The notes: generated by a model not told the origin, from the letters alone. DNA of 64,000 bases from Budorcas taxicolor (GCF_023091745.1 NC_068915.1:48480001-48544000), one strand, 5' to 3'. Positions 46,325-58,434 are shown, numbered from the stretch's first letter. Translations and numbers: made by a program.

Positions 46325-46969
46325 GTCTTAGTTTCACTGAGTTAGACAAGGCTGTGGTCCATGTGATCAGATTTGCTAGTTTTCTGTTATTATGGTTTCA
46401 ATGTGTCTGCACTCTGATGCCCTCTCGCAGCACCTACCGTCTCACTTGGGTTTCTCTTACCTTGGACTTGGGGTATCTCTTCACAGCTCCTCCTTACCTT
46501 GGATGAGGGGTATCTCCTCATGGCCACCCCTCCTGACCTTGAATGTGGAGTAGCTCCTCTCAGCCGTCATGCACAGGCGGAGCCTACACTCCTTGGATGT
46601 GGGGTTGCTCCTCTCGGTCGCCACCCCTGAACTCAGGAATTGGGTCAGGGATGGCGAAATCATATTGATTATCAGATTGACTATATTCTTTGCAGCCAAA
46701 GATGGAAAAGCTCATACATTCAGCAAAAACAAGACTGGGAGCTGACTGTGGCTCAGATCATGAACTCCTTATTATCAAATTCAAACTTAATTGAAGAAAG
46801 TAAGAAAAACCACTAGACCATTCAGGTATGACCTAAATCAAATCCTTTATGATTATACAGTGGAATGAGAAATAGATTTAAGGGACTAGATCTGATAGAC
46901 AGAGTGCATGATGAACTATGGACAGAGGTTCATGACATTGTATAGGAAACAGAAATCAAGACAATCCCC

Positions 46970-48542
46970 ATGAAAAAGAAATGCAAAAAAGCAAAATGGC
47001 TGTCTGAGGAGGCTTTACAAATAGCTGTGAAAAGAAGAGAAGTGAAAAGCAAAAGAGAAAAGAAAAGATATAAGCATCTGAATGCTGAGATCCAAAGAAT
47101 AGCAAAGAGAGATAAGGAAGCCTTCCTCAGCATTCAATGCAAAGAAAAGGAGGAAAACAACAGAATGGGAAAGACTAGAGATCTCTTCAAGAAAATTAGA
47201 GATACCAAGGGAACATTTCATGCAAAGATGGGCTCTATAAAGGACAAAAATGGTATGGACCTAACAGAAGCAGAAGATATTAAGAAGAGGTGGCGAGAAT
47301 ACACAGAAGAACTGTACGAAAAAGAGCTTCACAATCAAGATAATCACAGTGGTGTGATCACTCATCTAGAGCCAGACATCCTGGAATATGAAGTCAAGTG
47401 GGCCTTAGAAAGCATCACTATGGATAAAGCTAGTGGAGGTGATGGAATTCCAGTTGAGCTATTTCAAATCCTGAAAGATGATGCTGTGAAAGTGCTACAC
47501 TCAATATGCCAGCAAATTTGGAAAACTCAGCAGTGGCCACAGGACTGGAAAGGTCAGTTTTCATTCCAATCCCAAAGAAAGGCAATGCCAAAGAATGCTC
47601 AAACTACCGCACAATTGCACTCATCTCACACGCTAGTAAAGTAACGCTCAAAATTCTCCAAGCCAGGCTTCAGCAATACATGATCTGTGAACTTCCAGAT
47701 GTTCAAGCTGGTTTTAGAAAAGGCAAAGGAAACAGAAATCAAATTGCCAACATGCATTGGATGATCAAAAAAGCAAGAGAGTTCCAGAAAAACATCTATT
47801 TCTGCTTTATTGACTATGCCAAAGCCTTTGACTGTGTGGATCACAATCAACTGTGGAAAATTCTGAAAGAGATGGGAATACCAAACCACCTGACCTGCCT
47901 CTTGAGAAACATATATGCAGGTCCGGAAGCAACAGTTAGAACTGGACATGGAACAGACTGGTTCCAAATAGGAAAAGGAGTATGTCAAGGCTGTATATTG
48001 TCACCCTGCTTATTTAACTTCTATTTAGAGTACATCATGAGAAATGCTGGATGAAACACAAGCTGGAATCAAGATTGCCAGGAGAACATCAATAACCTCA
48101 GATATGCAGACGACACCACCCTATGGCAGAAACTGAAGAACTAAAAAGCCTCTTGATGAAAGTGAAAGAGGAGAGTGAAAAAGTTGGCTTAAAGCTCAAG
48201 ATTCAGAAAAGTAAGATCATGGCATCTGATCCCATCACTTTATGGGAACTATATGGGAAAATATTGGAAACAGTATCAGACTTTATTTTTGGGGGCTCCA
48301 AAATCACTGCATATGGTGATTGCAGCCATGAAATTAAAAGACGCTTCCTCCTTGGAAGGAATGTTATGACCAACTTAGATAGTGTATTGAAAAGCAGAGA
48401 CATTATTTTGCCAACAAAGGTCCATGTAGTCCAGGCTGTGATTTTTCCAGTGGTCAGGTATGGATGTGAGAGTTGGACTGTGAAGAAAGCTGAGCACGAA
48501 GAATTGATGCTTTTGAACTGTGGTATTGGAGAAGACTCTTGA
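46970..48542 (+). pseudogene. BovB ORF2 reverse transcriptase, broken
   Basis: From KKKCKKAKWLSEEALQIA through ASGGDGIPVELFQ in one frame. A lost A in GGAAAGG (near 47547) shifts to the next frame, which carries GNAKECSNYRTIALISHASK, motif A FIDYAKAFDCVDH (near 47807-47845) and GVCQGCILSPCLFN. A 5-nt deletion near 48047 (AATGCTGGATG) ends that frame. YADD is intact as codons at 48103-48114, but a missing T just after it (near 48121) moves the tail (LKSLLMKVKEESEK to CESWTVKKAE) to the third frame. The chemistry residues survive; the protein does not. Confidence 0.93.
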
Positions 48543-48909
48543 GAGTCCCTCGGACTGCAAGAAATACAACTAGTCTATTCTGGAGGAGATTAGTCCTGGC
48601 TGTTCATTGGGAGGACTGATGGTAAAGCTGAAACTCCAATACTTTGGCCACCTCATGTGAAGAGTTGACTCATTGGAAAAGACCCTGATGCTGAGAGGGA
48701 TTGGGGGCAGGAGGAGAAGTGGAAGACAGGGGGTGAGATGGTTGGATGGCATCACTAACTTGATGGACAAGAGTTTGAGTAAACTCCAGGAGTTAGTTTG
48801 TGATGGACATGGGGGCCTGGGCCTGGGGCCTGGGCCTGCGATTCATGGGGTCTCAAAGAGTCAGACACAACTGAGTGACTGAACTTATCTGATCTTCATT
48901 ACTGTATGT

Positions 48910-49915
48910 CTAGAATACCAGACCATTTTACCTGTCTTCTGAGAAACCTGTATGTGGGTCAAGAAGAAACAGAACAACTGACTGGTTCAAAATTGAGAAA
49001 GGAGTATATTGTATATTGTCACTCTGTTTTTTTAACTTACATGCAGAGCATATTGTGTGAATTGTCAGGTCTATGAGTTACAAATTGTAGTCAAGATTGC
49101 CCAGAGAAATGTCAACAGCCTCAGATATACAGATGATACCACTGTAATGGCAGACAGTAAAGAGGAACTAAATAGCCTCTTGATGAGGGTGAGAGAGAGT
49201 GAAAAAGCCAGCTTAAAACTCATTATTAAAAAAAAAAAAATAAGGTCATGGCATCTAGTCCCATCACTTCATGGTGAATAAAATGTTAAAAAAGTGGAAG
49301 CATTGACAGATTTTGTTTTCTTGGGCTCCAAATTCACTGTGGACAGTGACTGCAGCCATGAAATTAGAAGACGATTGCTTGTTGGGAGGAAAGCTATGAA
49401 AAACCTAGGTGGTATATTAAAAACAAAGACATCACTTTGATGAAAAAAGTCTGTATAGTTAAGTCTATGAGTTTTCCAGTAGTTGTATATGGATGTGAGT
49501 GTTGGACCATAAAGAAGTCTGAGTGCTGAAGAGTGATGTCTTTGAACTCTGGTGCTGGAGAAGACTCTTGAGAGTCCCTTAGACTGCAAGGAGATCAAAC
49601 CAGTCAATCCTAAAGGAATTCAACCCTGAATTCTCATTTGAAGGGCCAATGCTGAAGCTGAAACTCCAGTACTTTGGCCACCTGATGAGAAGAACTGACT
49701 CATTAGAAAAGACCTTGATGCTGGGAAAGATTGAAAGCAGAAGAAGAAGAGGGAAACAGAGGATGAGATGGTTGGATGGCACCCAATCATTTAATCAACC
49801 ATTGATTTAATGGACATTAACTTGGACAAACTCTGAGAGATGGTGAGGGATAGGGAAGTTTGGTGTGCTGCAGTCCATGGGGGTACAAACAGTCAGACGT
49901 AACTTGGCCATTGAA
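48910..49915 (+). mobile_element. Older BovB LINE, 5'-truncated
   Basis: It starts at GAATACCAGACCATTTTACC and ends GGCCATTGAATAAGCAA. The RT box reads YTDD (49126-49137) in a short open frame, Ala replaced by Thr. An A-run insertion near 49229 and multiple stops follow. The divergent 3' end differs from the CTGAACTGAA type of other copies, suggesting an older subfamily. The inverted BovB inserted 24 bp upstream of it. Confidence 0.92.
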
Positions 49916-50350
49916 TAAGCAAAAAATGTATATTTAAAACTCAGAAAACACATCCAAAAAATTAAAGCTGATTAACTGACATGTAATGATGGATATGAAG
50001 TTTTCCAGAAAATCATGTGTAATGAGTGAGGATGTGTTTGAAAACACATATAAATTAGTCTGTGTCTTCCAGGAAGCTGCCTCCAAAATGAGGTAAGATA
50101 TACAAGAGGTTTATGAAAGGAAAAGCCTGTGAGGACAAATGAGGAGTGCTCCATTTGGGGGTGGGGAGAAAACCTTCTGAACTTGATGCAGTTCTGCCTC
50201 TTAAGAAAGGGAAAAAGGAAAAAAGTGAGATTAATTTAAAAAAAAAAAGTTTGGTAAGGCTGTCAGTGCTCTTGGGCCTAAGCTGTTAGTCAGAAAAATC
50301 TGTTGGCTCTCAGAAAGAGAGCTGTGCTGAGTTGATAGTTGGAAGCAGCT
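49916..50350. other. Single-copy DNA
   Basis: Nothing recognised. Confidence 0.5.
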
Positions 50351-50361
50351 AATGGGACATT

Positions 50362-50556
50362 ATTGGCTTCCCTGGTGGATCAGATGGCAAAGAATCTGCC
50401 TGTGATGCCAGAGACCTGGGCTCAATCCCCAGGTTTGGAAGATCCCCTGGAGGAGGGCATGACAACCCACTCCAGCATTCTTGCCTGTAGAATCCTCATG
50501 GACAGAGGAGTCTGGTGGGGTTGCAAAGAGTTGGATATGACTGAGCGACTAAGCAC
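50362..50556 (+). mobile_element. Bov-tA SINE with target duplication
   Basis: Plus orientation, GGCTTCCCTGGTGGATCAG to GAGCGACTAAGCAC. A perfect 11-bp duplication, AATGGGACATT, lies at 50351-50361 and 50557-50567. The GGGCTACAGTCCAT block is deleted between GTCTGGTG and GGGTTGC. Confidence 0.94.
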
Positions 50557-50567
50557 AATGGGACATT

Positions 50568-50939
50568 GTGGTGTTTATGAAAACTTGGTAATGGATTTCA
50601 GAGTGCAGCAGCTAAAATAAATTTCATAACAACCCATTCCCTTCCTGCTACTGAAAAAGATCCAAGGGGGTAGTTTTCATGGCCAGCTCCTCCAAAGTTT
50701 CTGTGAGCTTCTTTTAAGAGGAAACTTAAAAGAGGTTACCGGGACTAAGTGCAGATCTGCTGCTGTAGTTGATATCACGAGCACAACAGGTGCTTATAAA
50801 CTCCCCCTACAACCCTACAATATCCATTCAAAATGTTTTCCCTTCAGCTATCACCTCCACAGTCTTGGTGGTTAACTTGGTTTTGTAACACTTCTTTTCT
50901 GACTGTTCTTAATGTTAGATAATTATAACTTTCCATCTT
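50568..50939. other. Single-copy DNA
   Basis: Nothing recognised. Confidence 0.5.
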
Positions 50940-51265
50940 TGTTTGGACTACTACAACAAGGTACAGATGAGTGCCTTGGAATCAAACATTTATTTTTTCA
51001 CAGTTCTGGACACTGGGAAGGTACAAACATGGTCAATTTATGGTGAGAATTATCTTCCTGCTTTACAAGTGATAGCCTTCTTGCTATGTGCTCACATGGA
51101 GAGAAAAAGAAAGATTATCCCTCTCCTGTGTTGTCTTATTAAGGTACTAATCCCATTCATGAGGGTGCCACCCTCATGACTTGATTATCTCCCAAAGACC
51201 TCATCTCCTATCACCTTGAGGATCAAGGCTTCAACATGTGAAGTTGCAGGGAGTGGCACAAACAC
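50940..51265 (-). mobile_element. MaLR LTR (MST/THE type), ancient
   Basis: Reverse order of the MST LTR: ACATTTATTTTTTCACAGTTCTGG, cited by CACAGTTCTGGACACTGG, then TGTGCTCACATGGAGAG, TACTAATCCCATTCATGAGG, CACCCTCATGACTTGATTAT, TCCCAAAGACCTCATCTCC, ATCACCTTGAGGAT, ending with ACAAACACTCA. Same family group as 20885-21222 but in the opposite orientation. Confidence 0.85.
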
Positions 51266-52430
51266 TCAGCTCTTAGTGCCATCTTAGGCCAGGTTTGTCA
51301 CATGGGTATGTTCAAAGTTACAACATGCTAAGGGAGTGTGGAGACACCAAGGGGTTCACCTGTGTTACACAGATATTTCTCCCTGCTTCAGTGTATTAAT
51401 GTAGCCCTGCACTCTCTTGCTGCTCAGTATAGTTAATGAATATTGCTGCCGTGGTAACTGTCCCCTATTAAGCATGCGCCATTCTTGGGAACTAGAGCCT
51501 ACAATTTTGTGTGGCATGTTTTTGGTTTAGTATTAGCTAAAGACTCTGTCAATCACCTATGACCCCATGGCTATAGCTGATTGCAAGGCAGGTGGTTACA
51601 CATCTGGGGTTTCTAATATCTTTGAAATAAATGGACTCTTAACCTCAAGAAGTCAGGAGGTCAAAATTAACAATCAGCAAGATAAGAAGGACAGCTAAGG
51701 GAGCTTGACCCAGGGGATCGAAGAGCTGTCATTACATTGCTAGTGACAAAATAGACTATTAATAAAGGTGGTGTTTGACATAGAGAGAGAGAGAAAGAAT
51801 AAATGAAGAAAGACAAGAATGCAAGATCAGGAAACAGGAATTCAACTTCACCACCTAAAAAAAGGCACAATCTAGGTTTCTAGAACTCAGAAAATTTTGT
51901 AGTCCAGAATCCCATCATTGATGAGCAGGCAACTCTGTAACAGGAAGGACCCTATGATAGGACCTTCTACAAAGGGAATTATGACCATGTATTCTGGTAA
52001 TCATGCCCTACAGAAAAGGAAATATCCATATATTTGAAGGTGAGTGGGCACAAAGTCTCTTGTTTAGAGATTCAAAGTCTCTCTTTAGGCTTTTATTAAA
52101 GGGGAAGCTGAAGGTGCCAAGTAATGCATGAGGCTCTAGTCTTAAGTCTGGTACATAGTGTACCTAAGGGATCCATAGAGTCACCCACTAGCCAGTTTCC
52201 CAGTCCATGAGTGCATAACTGGAAGTGTTATACTTGTATAATTCCCACACTGAGTCTCTGAATTATATGTAAGAATTATCTTACTGAAGAAGGTCAGGGA
52301 GAAGTTTTAGAACTTGTCCCTTCTCCCCAACCACAACAGTATGTCTAAAACCATACTGCATCCTAGACAGTTGGGGTAGCAGAGATTAGTGTCACCATTA
52401 AATAACTAAAGCATATAGTGGTGGTCCCTA
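51266..52430. other. Unassigned, possibly ERVL/MaLR internal
   Basis: No gene recognised. It lies between a MaLR LTR and an ERVL pol fossil, so part of it may be retroviral internal sequence, but I cannot follow motifs here. Confidence 0.35.
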
Positions 52431-52800
52431 TTATATCTCCATTTAATTTGCTTGTCTGATCTTTGCAGATACCAGTTGGGTCCCAGAGAATGATAGTAGA
52501 TGATTACAGGCTCAATCGAGTAGTGGTCCCAACCACAACTGCTGTGGTAGCTAGTAGATTAATTAAGTTTTAGGAACATGATAGGTGTCCATTGACTTGT
52601 TAAATATATTTTGAACTTCAGTTACAATAGAGAATCAGAAATAGTTTGCACGCCTCTGATACAGACTATAATATTTATTTACAGTTTTACTTCAGAGCTA
52701 TTAATGCTCCTGTCCTCTTTTATAATAGAGTCTGAAGAGATCTGGACCTCCTAGAAACCCCCAGAGCAAACTACACTGATCCATCATGTCAGTGTATTTA
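52431..52800 (+). pseudogene. ERVL pol (RT) fossil fragment
   Basis: The plus strand carries a degenerate stretch that follows the RT part of ERVL pol. It has an aspartate-tyrosine codon pair after GATAGTAGATGATTACAGG (52490-52508), an asparagine/glutamine-like region that follows, and a TTTTACTTCAGAGCTA segment (52685-52700) in the position of the LPQG-type motif. Stops and indels break it throughout, and roughly 100 bases between the two blocks are out of register. It is an ancient endogenous retrovirus relic with no coding capacity. The assignment is from remembered family pattern. Confidence 0.5.
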
Positions 52801-52924
52801 TTTGGGTTGAGCAGGACAGGAAGGAGATGGCTAGTATATAGGTGGCCTTGGTAGGGCACACGAATATCCCACACTAAGGGATACAAGACTACAGTGGAAA
52901 AGAACAATTCATCACTACTCATCA

Positions 52925-53215
52925 GGATGACTTACAAAGACATGTTGTTGAACAAAAGAAGCCAAACACAAAAAAAGTGCATACTGAATGATTCCATTTA
53001 CATACAGTTCAAAAGCAGGCAAAACTAAGCTATGGTGTCAGAAGTTAAAAGATTATAAAAGAATATGGACTCAGTAGTGAAACCAGGGAGCCCACTGGGA
53101 CTGGAAATCTATATTTCAATCTGAATGGTCCTTGAATATTTAAAAATTCCTTAAATTGTACACTGAAGATTTGGGCACTTTTATTGTATAAAGTTATACT
53201 TCAATGAAAGAAAAT
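52925..53215 (+). mobile_element. Old L1 (L1M) 3' end
   Basis: AAAGAAGCCAAACACAAAAA, TGAATGATTCCATTTACAT, then CTTAAATTGTACACTGAAG and TTATACTTCAATGAAAG: the final part of old L1 ORF2 and 3' UTR in plus orientation. Confidence 0.75.
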
Positions 53216-53305
53216 TAATAGAAAGCTGTGGTAATGAAATAAACATCGTCATAGAACAGCTGGCCAATTTGGGGGGAAAATAATTAAACTTAAATTCTTA
53301 TTTTA

Positions 53306-53858
53306 TGCCATGAAATTAAAAGACACTTACTCCTTGGAAGGAAAGTTATGACCAACCTAGATAGCACATTAAAAAGCAGAGATATTACTTTGCCAACAAA
53401 GGTCCGTCTAGTCAAGGCTATGGTTTTTCCAGTGCTCATGTATGGATGTGAGAGTTGGACTGTGAAGAAAGCTGAGCACTGAAGAACTAATGCTTTTGAA
53501 CTGTGGTGTTGGAGAAGACTCTTGAGAGTCCCTTGGACTGCAAGGAGATCCAACCAGTTCATCCTAAAGGAGATCAGTCCTGGGTGCTCATTGGAAGGAC
53601 TGATGCTCAAGGTGAAATTCCAATACTTTGGCCATCTCATGTGAAGAGTTGACTCACTGGAAGACTCTGATGCTGACAGGGATTGGGGGCAGGAGGAGAA
53701 GGGGATGACAGAGGATGAGATGGCTAGATGGCATCACCGACTTGATGGACATAAGTTTGAGTGAACTCCGGGAGTTGGTTATGGACAGGGAGGCCTGGCA
53801 TGCTGAGATTCAAGGGGTCACAAAAAGTCGGACACGACTGAGCGACTGAACTGAACTA
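53306..53858 (+). mobile_element. BovB LINE, 3' 550 bp
   Basis: Starts at CCATGAAATTAAAAGACAC and ends in GAGCGACTGAACTGAACT. The ORF2 C-terminal region is low in divergence but carries a TGA in the KKAEH..RI area (near 53479) and a short deletion near 53663 (GACTCACTGGAAGACTC). Young type. Confidence 0.94.
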
Positions 53859-55402
53859 AGTTGAATACTAAGATTCAAAGACGTTTAAGTGATCTTAAAT
53901 GCATGCCATGAGATGGGTAAAAAATTTAGACTAAAGTCTTTGTCTCTTTTCTCTCTTTGATGCAATTTCTGATAGAAGTGCACCATCAATTATTTTGCAA
54001 CATAAATTTGGGTTCAGAAAAAAAAATTAATAGTATAGAGAATCACATTTTTGCTTTTTGGTATTGATTGTAGACAGAATGATGACAAATGTCAAATTGT
54101 GTGTCTTACATCACTGAACAAGAACAACAAAGCCCAATAAGTCTGTATTTAAATTGCTGAGGTTATCTGTTTGAAATGTACTGGCCAGTGGTGAATTGCA
54201 CATATGTTAAAGGAAAATGTATTTAAGGGAGGCCAAAAATATGGAAGCCCTGAAATATGCTCCCTGAAAAATATGGAAAAATTAATTGCTTCTCTGCTGT
54301 ACAGTTATACTTGGTTAAACTGGCTTCAAGTTTAACCTTATTCTTCTTGGATTTGCATCAGTGCATTTTTAACTGTGCTGCTCTAAAAATTCAGATTTAC
54401 TATAAGAGCAGGCTTCTATTTAAACATAATTAGAGAATGTGCTAGAAACAGCCTCAAGCACTTAAAGTCCAGCATGTCATAAATATCTAGCATCAGAGAA
54501 ATTCAACAAGGCAGCTACTCTGATGTGCTACCAAATAGGAAGAAAATTAGGACTAGTAATAATTTTGATGACCTCCAAAGACAAAGAAAAATATGAAAAA
54601 TATTGAGCATATTGCATTCACTCTCTTATTACATTTAACAGAAGGACTCTGAACATTTAGAAGTTCTACAACTATTTCATAGTTAATTTAACATCTTGAT
54701 AATATACTTCTTTCAAATCATATTTTGTCATTTCTGTACAACCTGCTTCCCTAAGATAATCTATTAAGTTGACAATAGCAATAGACGTTAAGTTTGGAGC
54801 TTCTTTCATGCTCTTGTTTGCAAAGTATCAGGAATCTTAAATAAATTTAATTTAAAATGTAATAAGACATTGTGTTGTTTAATAACAAAATAATTAACAG
54901 GGCCTGCTTTTTCAATTTATGTATAAAACTCTTTATAACTTGACTTTGAAGGTAAATGACAACACATATTTTACAAATTGGAAGAGTTTAAGTATACCCA
55001 AGAAATTCTGAGTATGTGGCCTAACCACTACTAAGCTTAAAGTGTGCTAACTTTTTTCTAAGCCTGCATGCTCCATTGGAAATATCATTCCTTCTTGGAT
55101 AATCCTTTCCTTAGGGTTGTTCAACTCTATATCACGGAAATTATCTTGTGAAAGACAAAGAAACAGAATTCTGATTATGCAGGGGAGCTTGTGAGTTCTG
55201 TTTCCCACAGGTTCTCTACTATAGGGATTTTTCACATATTAACCTTCATTATGTTACCAAGAGAGGCATCCTGTCAAAGTCTTCATCTATCTTCTACGTC
55301 TATATTCATTAAAACTTTGATTAATAGGAACTTAAGATCCAAAGCCTCAATTAACTGATTTTTTTTGTGTGTGTTCTACTTTTAAGAGAGAAAAGCACTT
55401 CA
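53859..55402. other. Single-copy AT-rich DNA
   Basis: No gene or repeat recognised. Confidence 0.5.
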
Positions 55403-55668
55403 GAATGGCATTGAAACATGTATACTATCATGTAAGAATAGAATCGCCAGTCTATGTCTGATGCAGGATACAGCATGCTTGGGGCTGGTGCACGGGGATG
55501 ACCCAGAGGGATGTTATGGGGAGGGAGCTGGGAGGGGGGTTCATGTTTGGGAATGCATGTACACCTGTGTTGGATTCATGTCAATGTATGGCAAAACTAA
55601 TACAGTATTGTAAAGTAAAATAAAGTAAAAAATAAAAATTAAAAAATAAATAAATAAAATAAAATAAA
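55403..55668 (+). mobile_element. Young L1 3' UTR, 5'-truncated
   Basis: Nearly the same as 29985-30180: GTATACTATCATGTAAGAAT, CAGTCTATGTCTGATGCAGG, GGGAGGGAGCTGGGAGGGGG. It then continues with ATGTCAATGTATGGCAAAAC and an A-rich tail of AAAAT/AAATAAAT units. The earlier L1 lacks the GTTGGATTCATGTCAATG part, so this copy shows the fuller 3' UTR. No clear target duplication was seen. Confidence 0.92.
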
Positions 55669-56081
55669 AAAGATAAGTTTAGGATTTATTATACAACCTC
55701 AACTTTCAGCCGCTTTTTCAAATCAGTGACTTTCTCTGTTTACTAGACCTTCTATATATCAGGTACTGTTGATGATAAAGGAAATTCAAAGATCACTGCC
55801 TTCTAAATGCTGAGGTTCAACAGGAATGATAGATACACACAAGTTACAGAGTCAAAGGCAAGAAAAATTAATGACTTCTACCTGGAAAAGAGGAAGAAAT
55901 GTGTTAAGAAAGGCTTAAGAAAGGAGTCAATTTTTCTAATATATCCTATTTCTTCTTTAATTACATCATTCTAAATCATTCTGAATCTTTCAAAGTCACA
56001 AGTCACCAAAGATTAAGTAATGTTTATTTTGTACTAAGAAAAAAATGTATATTAAAATATAATTATATATAATTTTTCTAG
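55669..56081. other. Single-copy AT-rich DNA
   Basis: Nothing recognised. Confidence 0.5.
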
Positions 56082-56592
56082 ATATTAGTGGAGATGATAA
56101 AATTCCCTCTGAGCTATTTCAAAACCTGAAGATGTTGCTGTTAAAGTGCTGCACTCAATTTGTCAGCAGATTTGGAAAATTCATCAGTGGTCACAGAACT
56201 TGAATAGGTCAGTTTTCATTCCATTCGCAAAGGGCAATGCCAAAGAATGTTCAAACTAATATACAATTATGCTCATTTCACATGCCAGCAAGGTAATGCT
56301 CCAAATCCTTCAAACTAGGCTTCAACAGTTTGTGAACTATGAAATGCCAGATATACAAGTTGGATTGAAAAGGCAGAGGAACCAGAGATCAAATTGCCAT
56401 TGGATCATTGAAAAATAAAGAGAATCCCAGGAAAACATCTACTTTTGCTTCATTGCACTAAAGGCTTTGACTGTGTGGATTACAACAAACTGAGCAAACT
56501 TTGGAAGGTAGTGAAGGACAGTGAATCCTGGCATGCTACAGTCCATGGGGTCACAAAGAGAGGGACACTAGTTAGCAACTGAACAATAACAA
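56082..56592 (+). mobile_element. Older BovB LINE with large internal deletion
   Basis: It begins in the RT (ATTAGTGGAGATGATAAAATTCC-type), runs to the motif-A region (GGCTTTGACTGTGTGGATTAC), then jumps at about 56484 to the last ~100 bp (TTTGGAAGGTAGTGAAGGAC). CAAACT occurs on both sides of the join. About 1 kb including the catalytic box is missing. Multiple stops; it is an old copy ending GCAACTGAACAATAACAAC. Confidence 0.92.
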
Positions 56593-58151
56593 CATGGGTA
56601 TGGAAATCAGTACACATCTTACAAGAAAACTGATCAAACACAACCTCTAACTTTGCATATCCATGAGAGATTTTCTCTCCAATACTTCTTATTTATACCA
56701 TTCTCTGCTTAAAGCGCACTTCAGGGGATATAATCATAAATCCACAATTTTTTTTTACTCTTCCTTTAAATTCATCCTCTGGAGCAGGGTTTTCCCAAGT
56801 AACTGGTTGAAATCAAATATTAGTGTTATTTTATTATATATACATATATATTTATATTACTTTCAGGTAATCAAAAGTAGCAATTAATATCTAGTCTATT
56901 ATATATTAATAATAAAATACAATCTTAAACTTTATTGCCAGCTACTCTCAGCTACTCTCAGCTTCTCTATTGAGAATTCTGTAGGACTATACTGAAAGAG
57001 GGGTGACGTTAGCCTTCTTTTCTCTCTCCACTTTTATTTCTTTCTATTTACATTTTGCTATCAACTTTTCTTTCTTTCTTTTTTTTTTTTTTTTACTTCA
57101 ACACTGTAGGGCCTGGGGCTGACGGTGAGGGAAGTAGAAAAGGAGAGAGTTTGGAGAGCATGGATGGAATAGTTGGACTAACACTGAACTGTTTATTTTG
57201 GCTACTGAAAAGTTTAAATGCTGACTTTTTCTTTTAATGGTTTTTTATTGACTTTCTTGGAGATTCACTCACACACCCACTTGGAGGACATTTTGCACAT
57301 TCCATTCTATTAAGAAGCCTGAGGACCTGTCTCTCCTGAATTATCCTTCAGATCTTCACCAGTTCTGAAATAACCTAAAATCCATCTTACTAGTTTATGC
57401 TTCCTTGTGGAGGAGATTGATAGCTAACTAGCAAATAGTCACACTCCTCTTTCATATTGTAGAGTTGTTTCTTCACTGTGGTGTCTTAGCCAGGGGCTAC
57501 TTTTTGGGGCATCCCTTTTGCATCTATGCAGGCCTTGTGATCTGAAAATACACAACATATATCAGTACTGAATCCAAGTGGATAAGAAGATGTGCCTTTC
57601 CAGCACTCAGCTGAATGGAAAGAAAAATTCTAAGAGTCTAGAAGGACAATGCAGTAGAAAGACCTTGGATCCCTAAATGACTACAAGGAAGGAAACCTCC
57701 TTCCTACCTACCTGAACTTAACATGAGCAGAAATAAAATTTCATTTTGTTAATCCTCTGAAAGCATAGGGTGAATGTCTTTATAAATAACAATCTGAGCA
57801 TTATTGTAACTAAAACATCCTTCCATGAAGCTATAGGTATAAGCCTTGTTATTGCTTATGATTGTTGATTATGGTCAAAGGTAAACACTTCATATTGTCT
57901 TCTCTGAGAAAATTTGGGCACACAAGTTGCTCAACCTCTACTTCCTGCCAGAAGGTTTTAAATTTCACAAAACATTTATCCTACCTTATTTGTAAGCTCT
58001 TGGCAAATGTCTTACAATTTATATCAAAATGTGTCTATTTCCAATGAGTTTCAAATAAAACTTCAATTTCAAATTTATTTTATATTCATAAAGCACTTTG
58101 AAATAGTCAAAACATTATCACATTTGCTTATTTATTTGATCTCATAACAAT
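56593..58151. other. Single-copy DNA
   Basis: TA-rich patch at about 56834-56862 and a pyrimidine tract at 57067-57094 (T with CTTT). No gene or confident repeat. Confidence 0.5.
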
Positions 58152-58163
58152 ATAAAGTAGCTT

Positions 58164-58422
58164 CAGTTCAGTTCAGTCGCTCAATCGTGTCTGACTTTTT
58201 GCGACCCCATGAATTGCAGCAAGCCAGGCCACCCTGTCCATCACCAACTCCCAGAGTTCACTCAAACTCATGTCCATCAAGTCGGTGATGCCATCCAGCC
58301 GTCTCATCCTCTGTCGTCCCCTTCTCCTCCTGCCCCCAATCCCTCTCAGCATCAGAGTCTTTTCCAATGAGTCAACTCTTCACATGAGGTGGCGAAAGTA
58401 CTGGAGTTTCAACTTTAGCATC
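58164..58422 (-). mobile_element. BovB LINE, 3' 260 bp, with target duplication
   Basis: Reverse BovB 3' end, CAGTTCAGTTCAGTCGCTCA to TTTCAACTTTAGC. A perfect 12-bp duplication, ATAAAGTAGCTT, lies at 58152-58163 and 58423-58434. The minus strand keeps a 64-codon open end of ORF2 (58367 to 58173). It is a clean, fairly recent 5'-truncated insertion. Confidence 0.95.
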
Positions 58423-58434
58423 ATAAAGTAGCTT

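Larger units (their letters stand above)
45420..48885 (+). mobile_element. Near-complete BovB LINE with inverted 5' third
   Basis: An 11-bp perfect target duplication, TATCTGATCTT, lies at 45409-45419 and 48886-48896. Between the copies, 45420 to about 46630 is the BovB 5' region and endonuclease on the minus strand; about 46645-48885 is the rest of ORF2 and the 3' end on the plus strand. In family order the inverted part ends about where the plus part begins, so almost nothing is lost. At the junction TCGCCACCCCTGA (46618-46630) and TCAGGGATGGCGA (46645-46657) form an inverted repeat (12 of 13) with a 14-bp spacer. Near the 3' end a GGGCCT-type repeat (about 48808-48838) was expanded locally. 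Confidence 0.93.
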
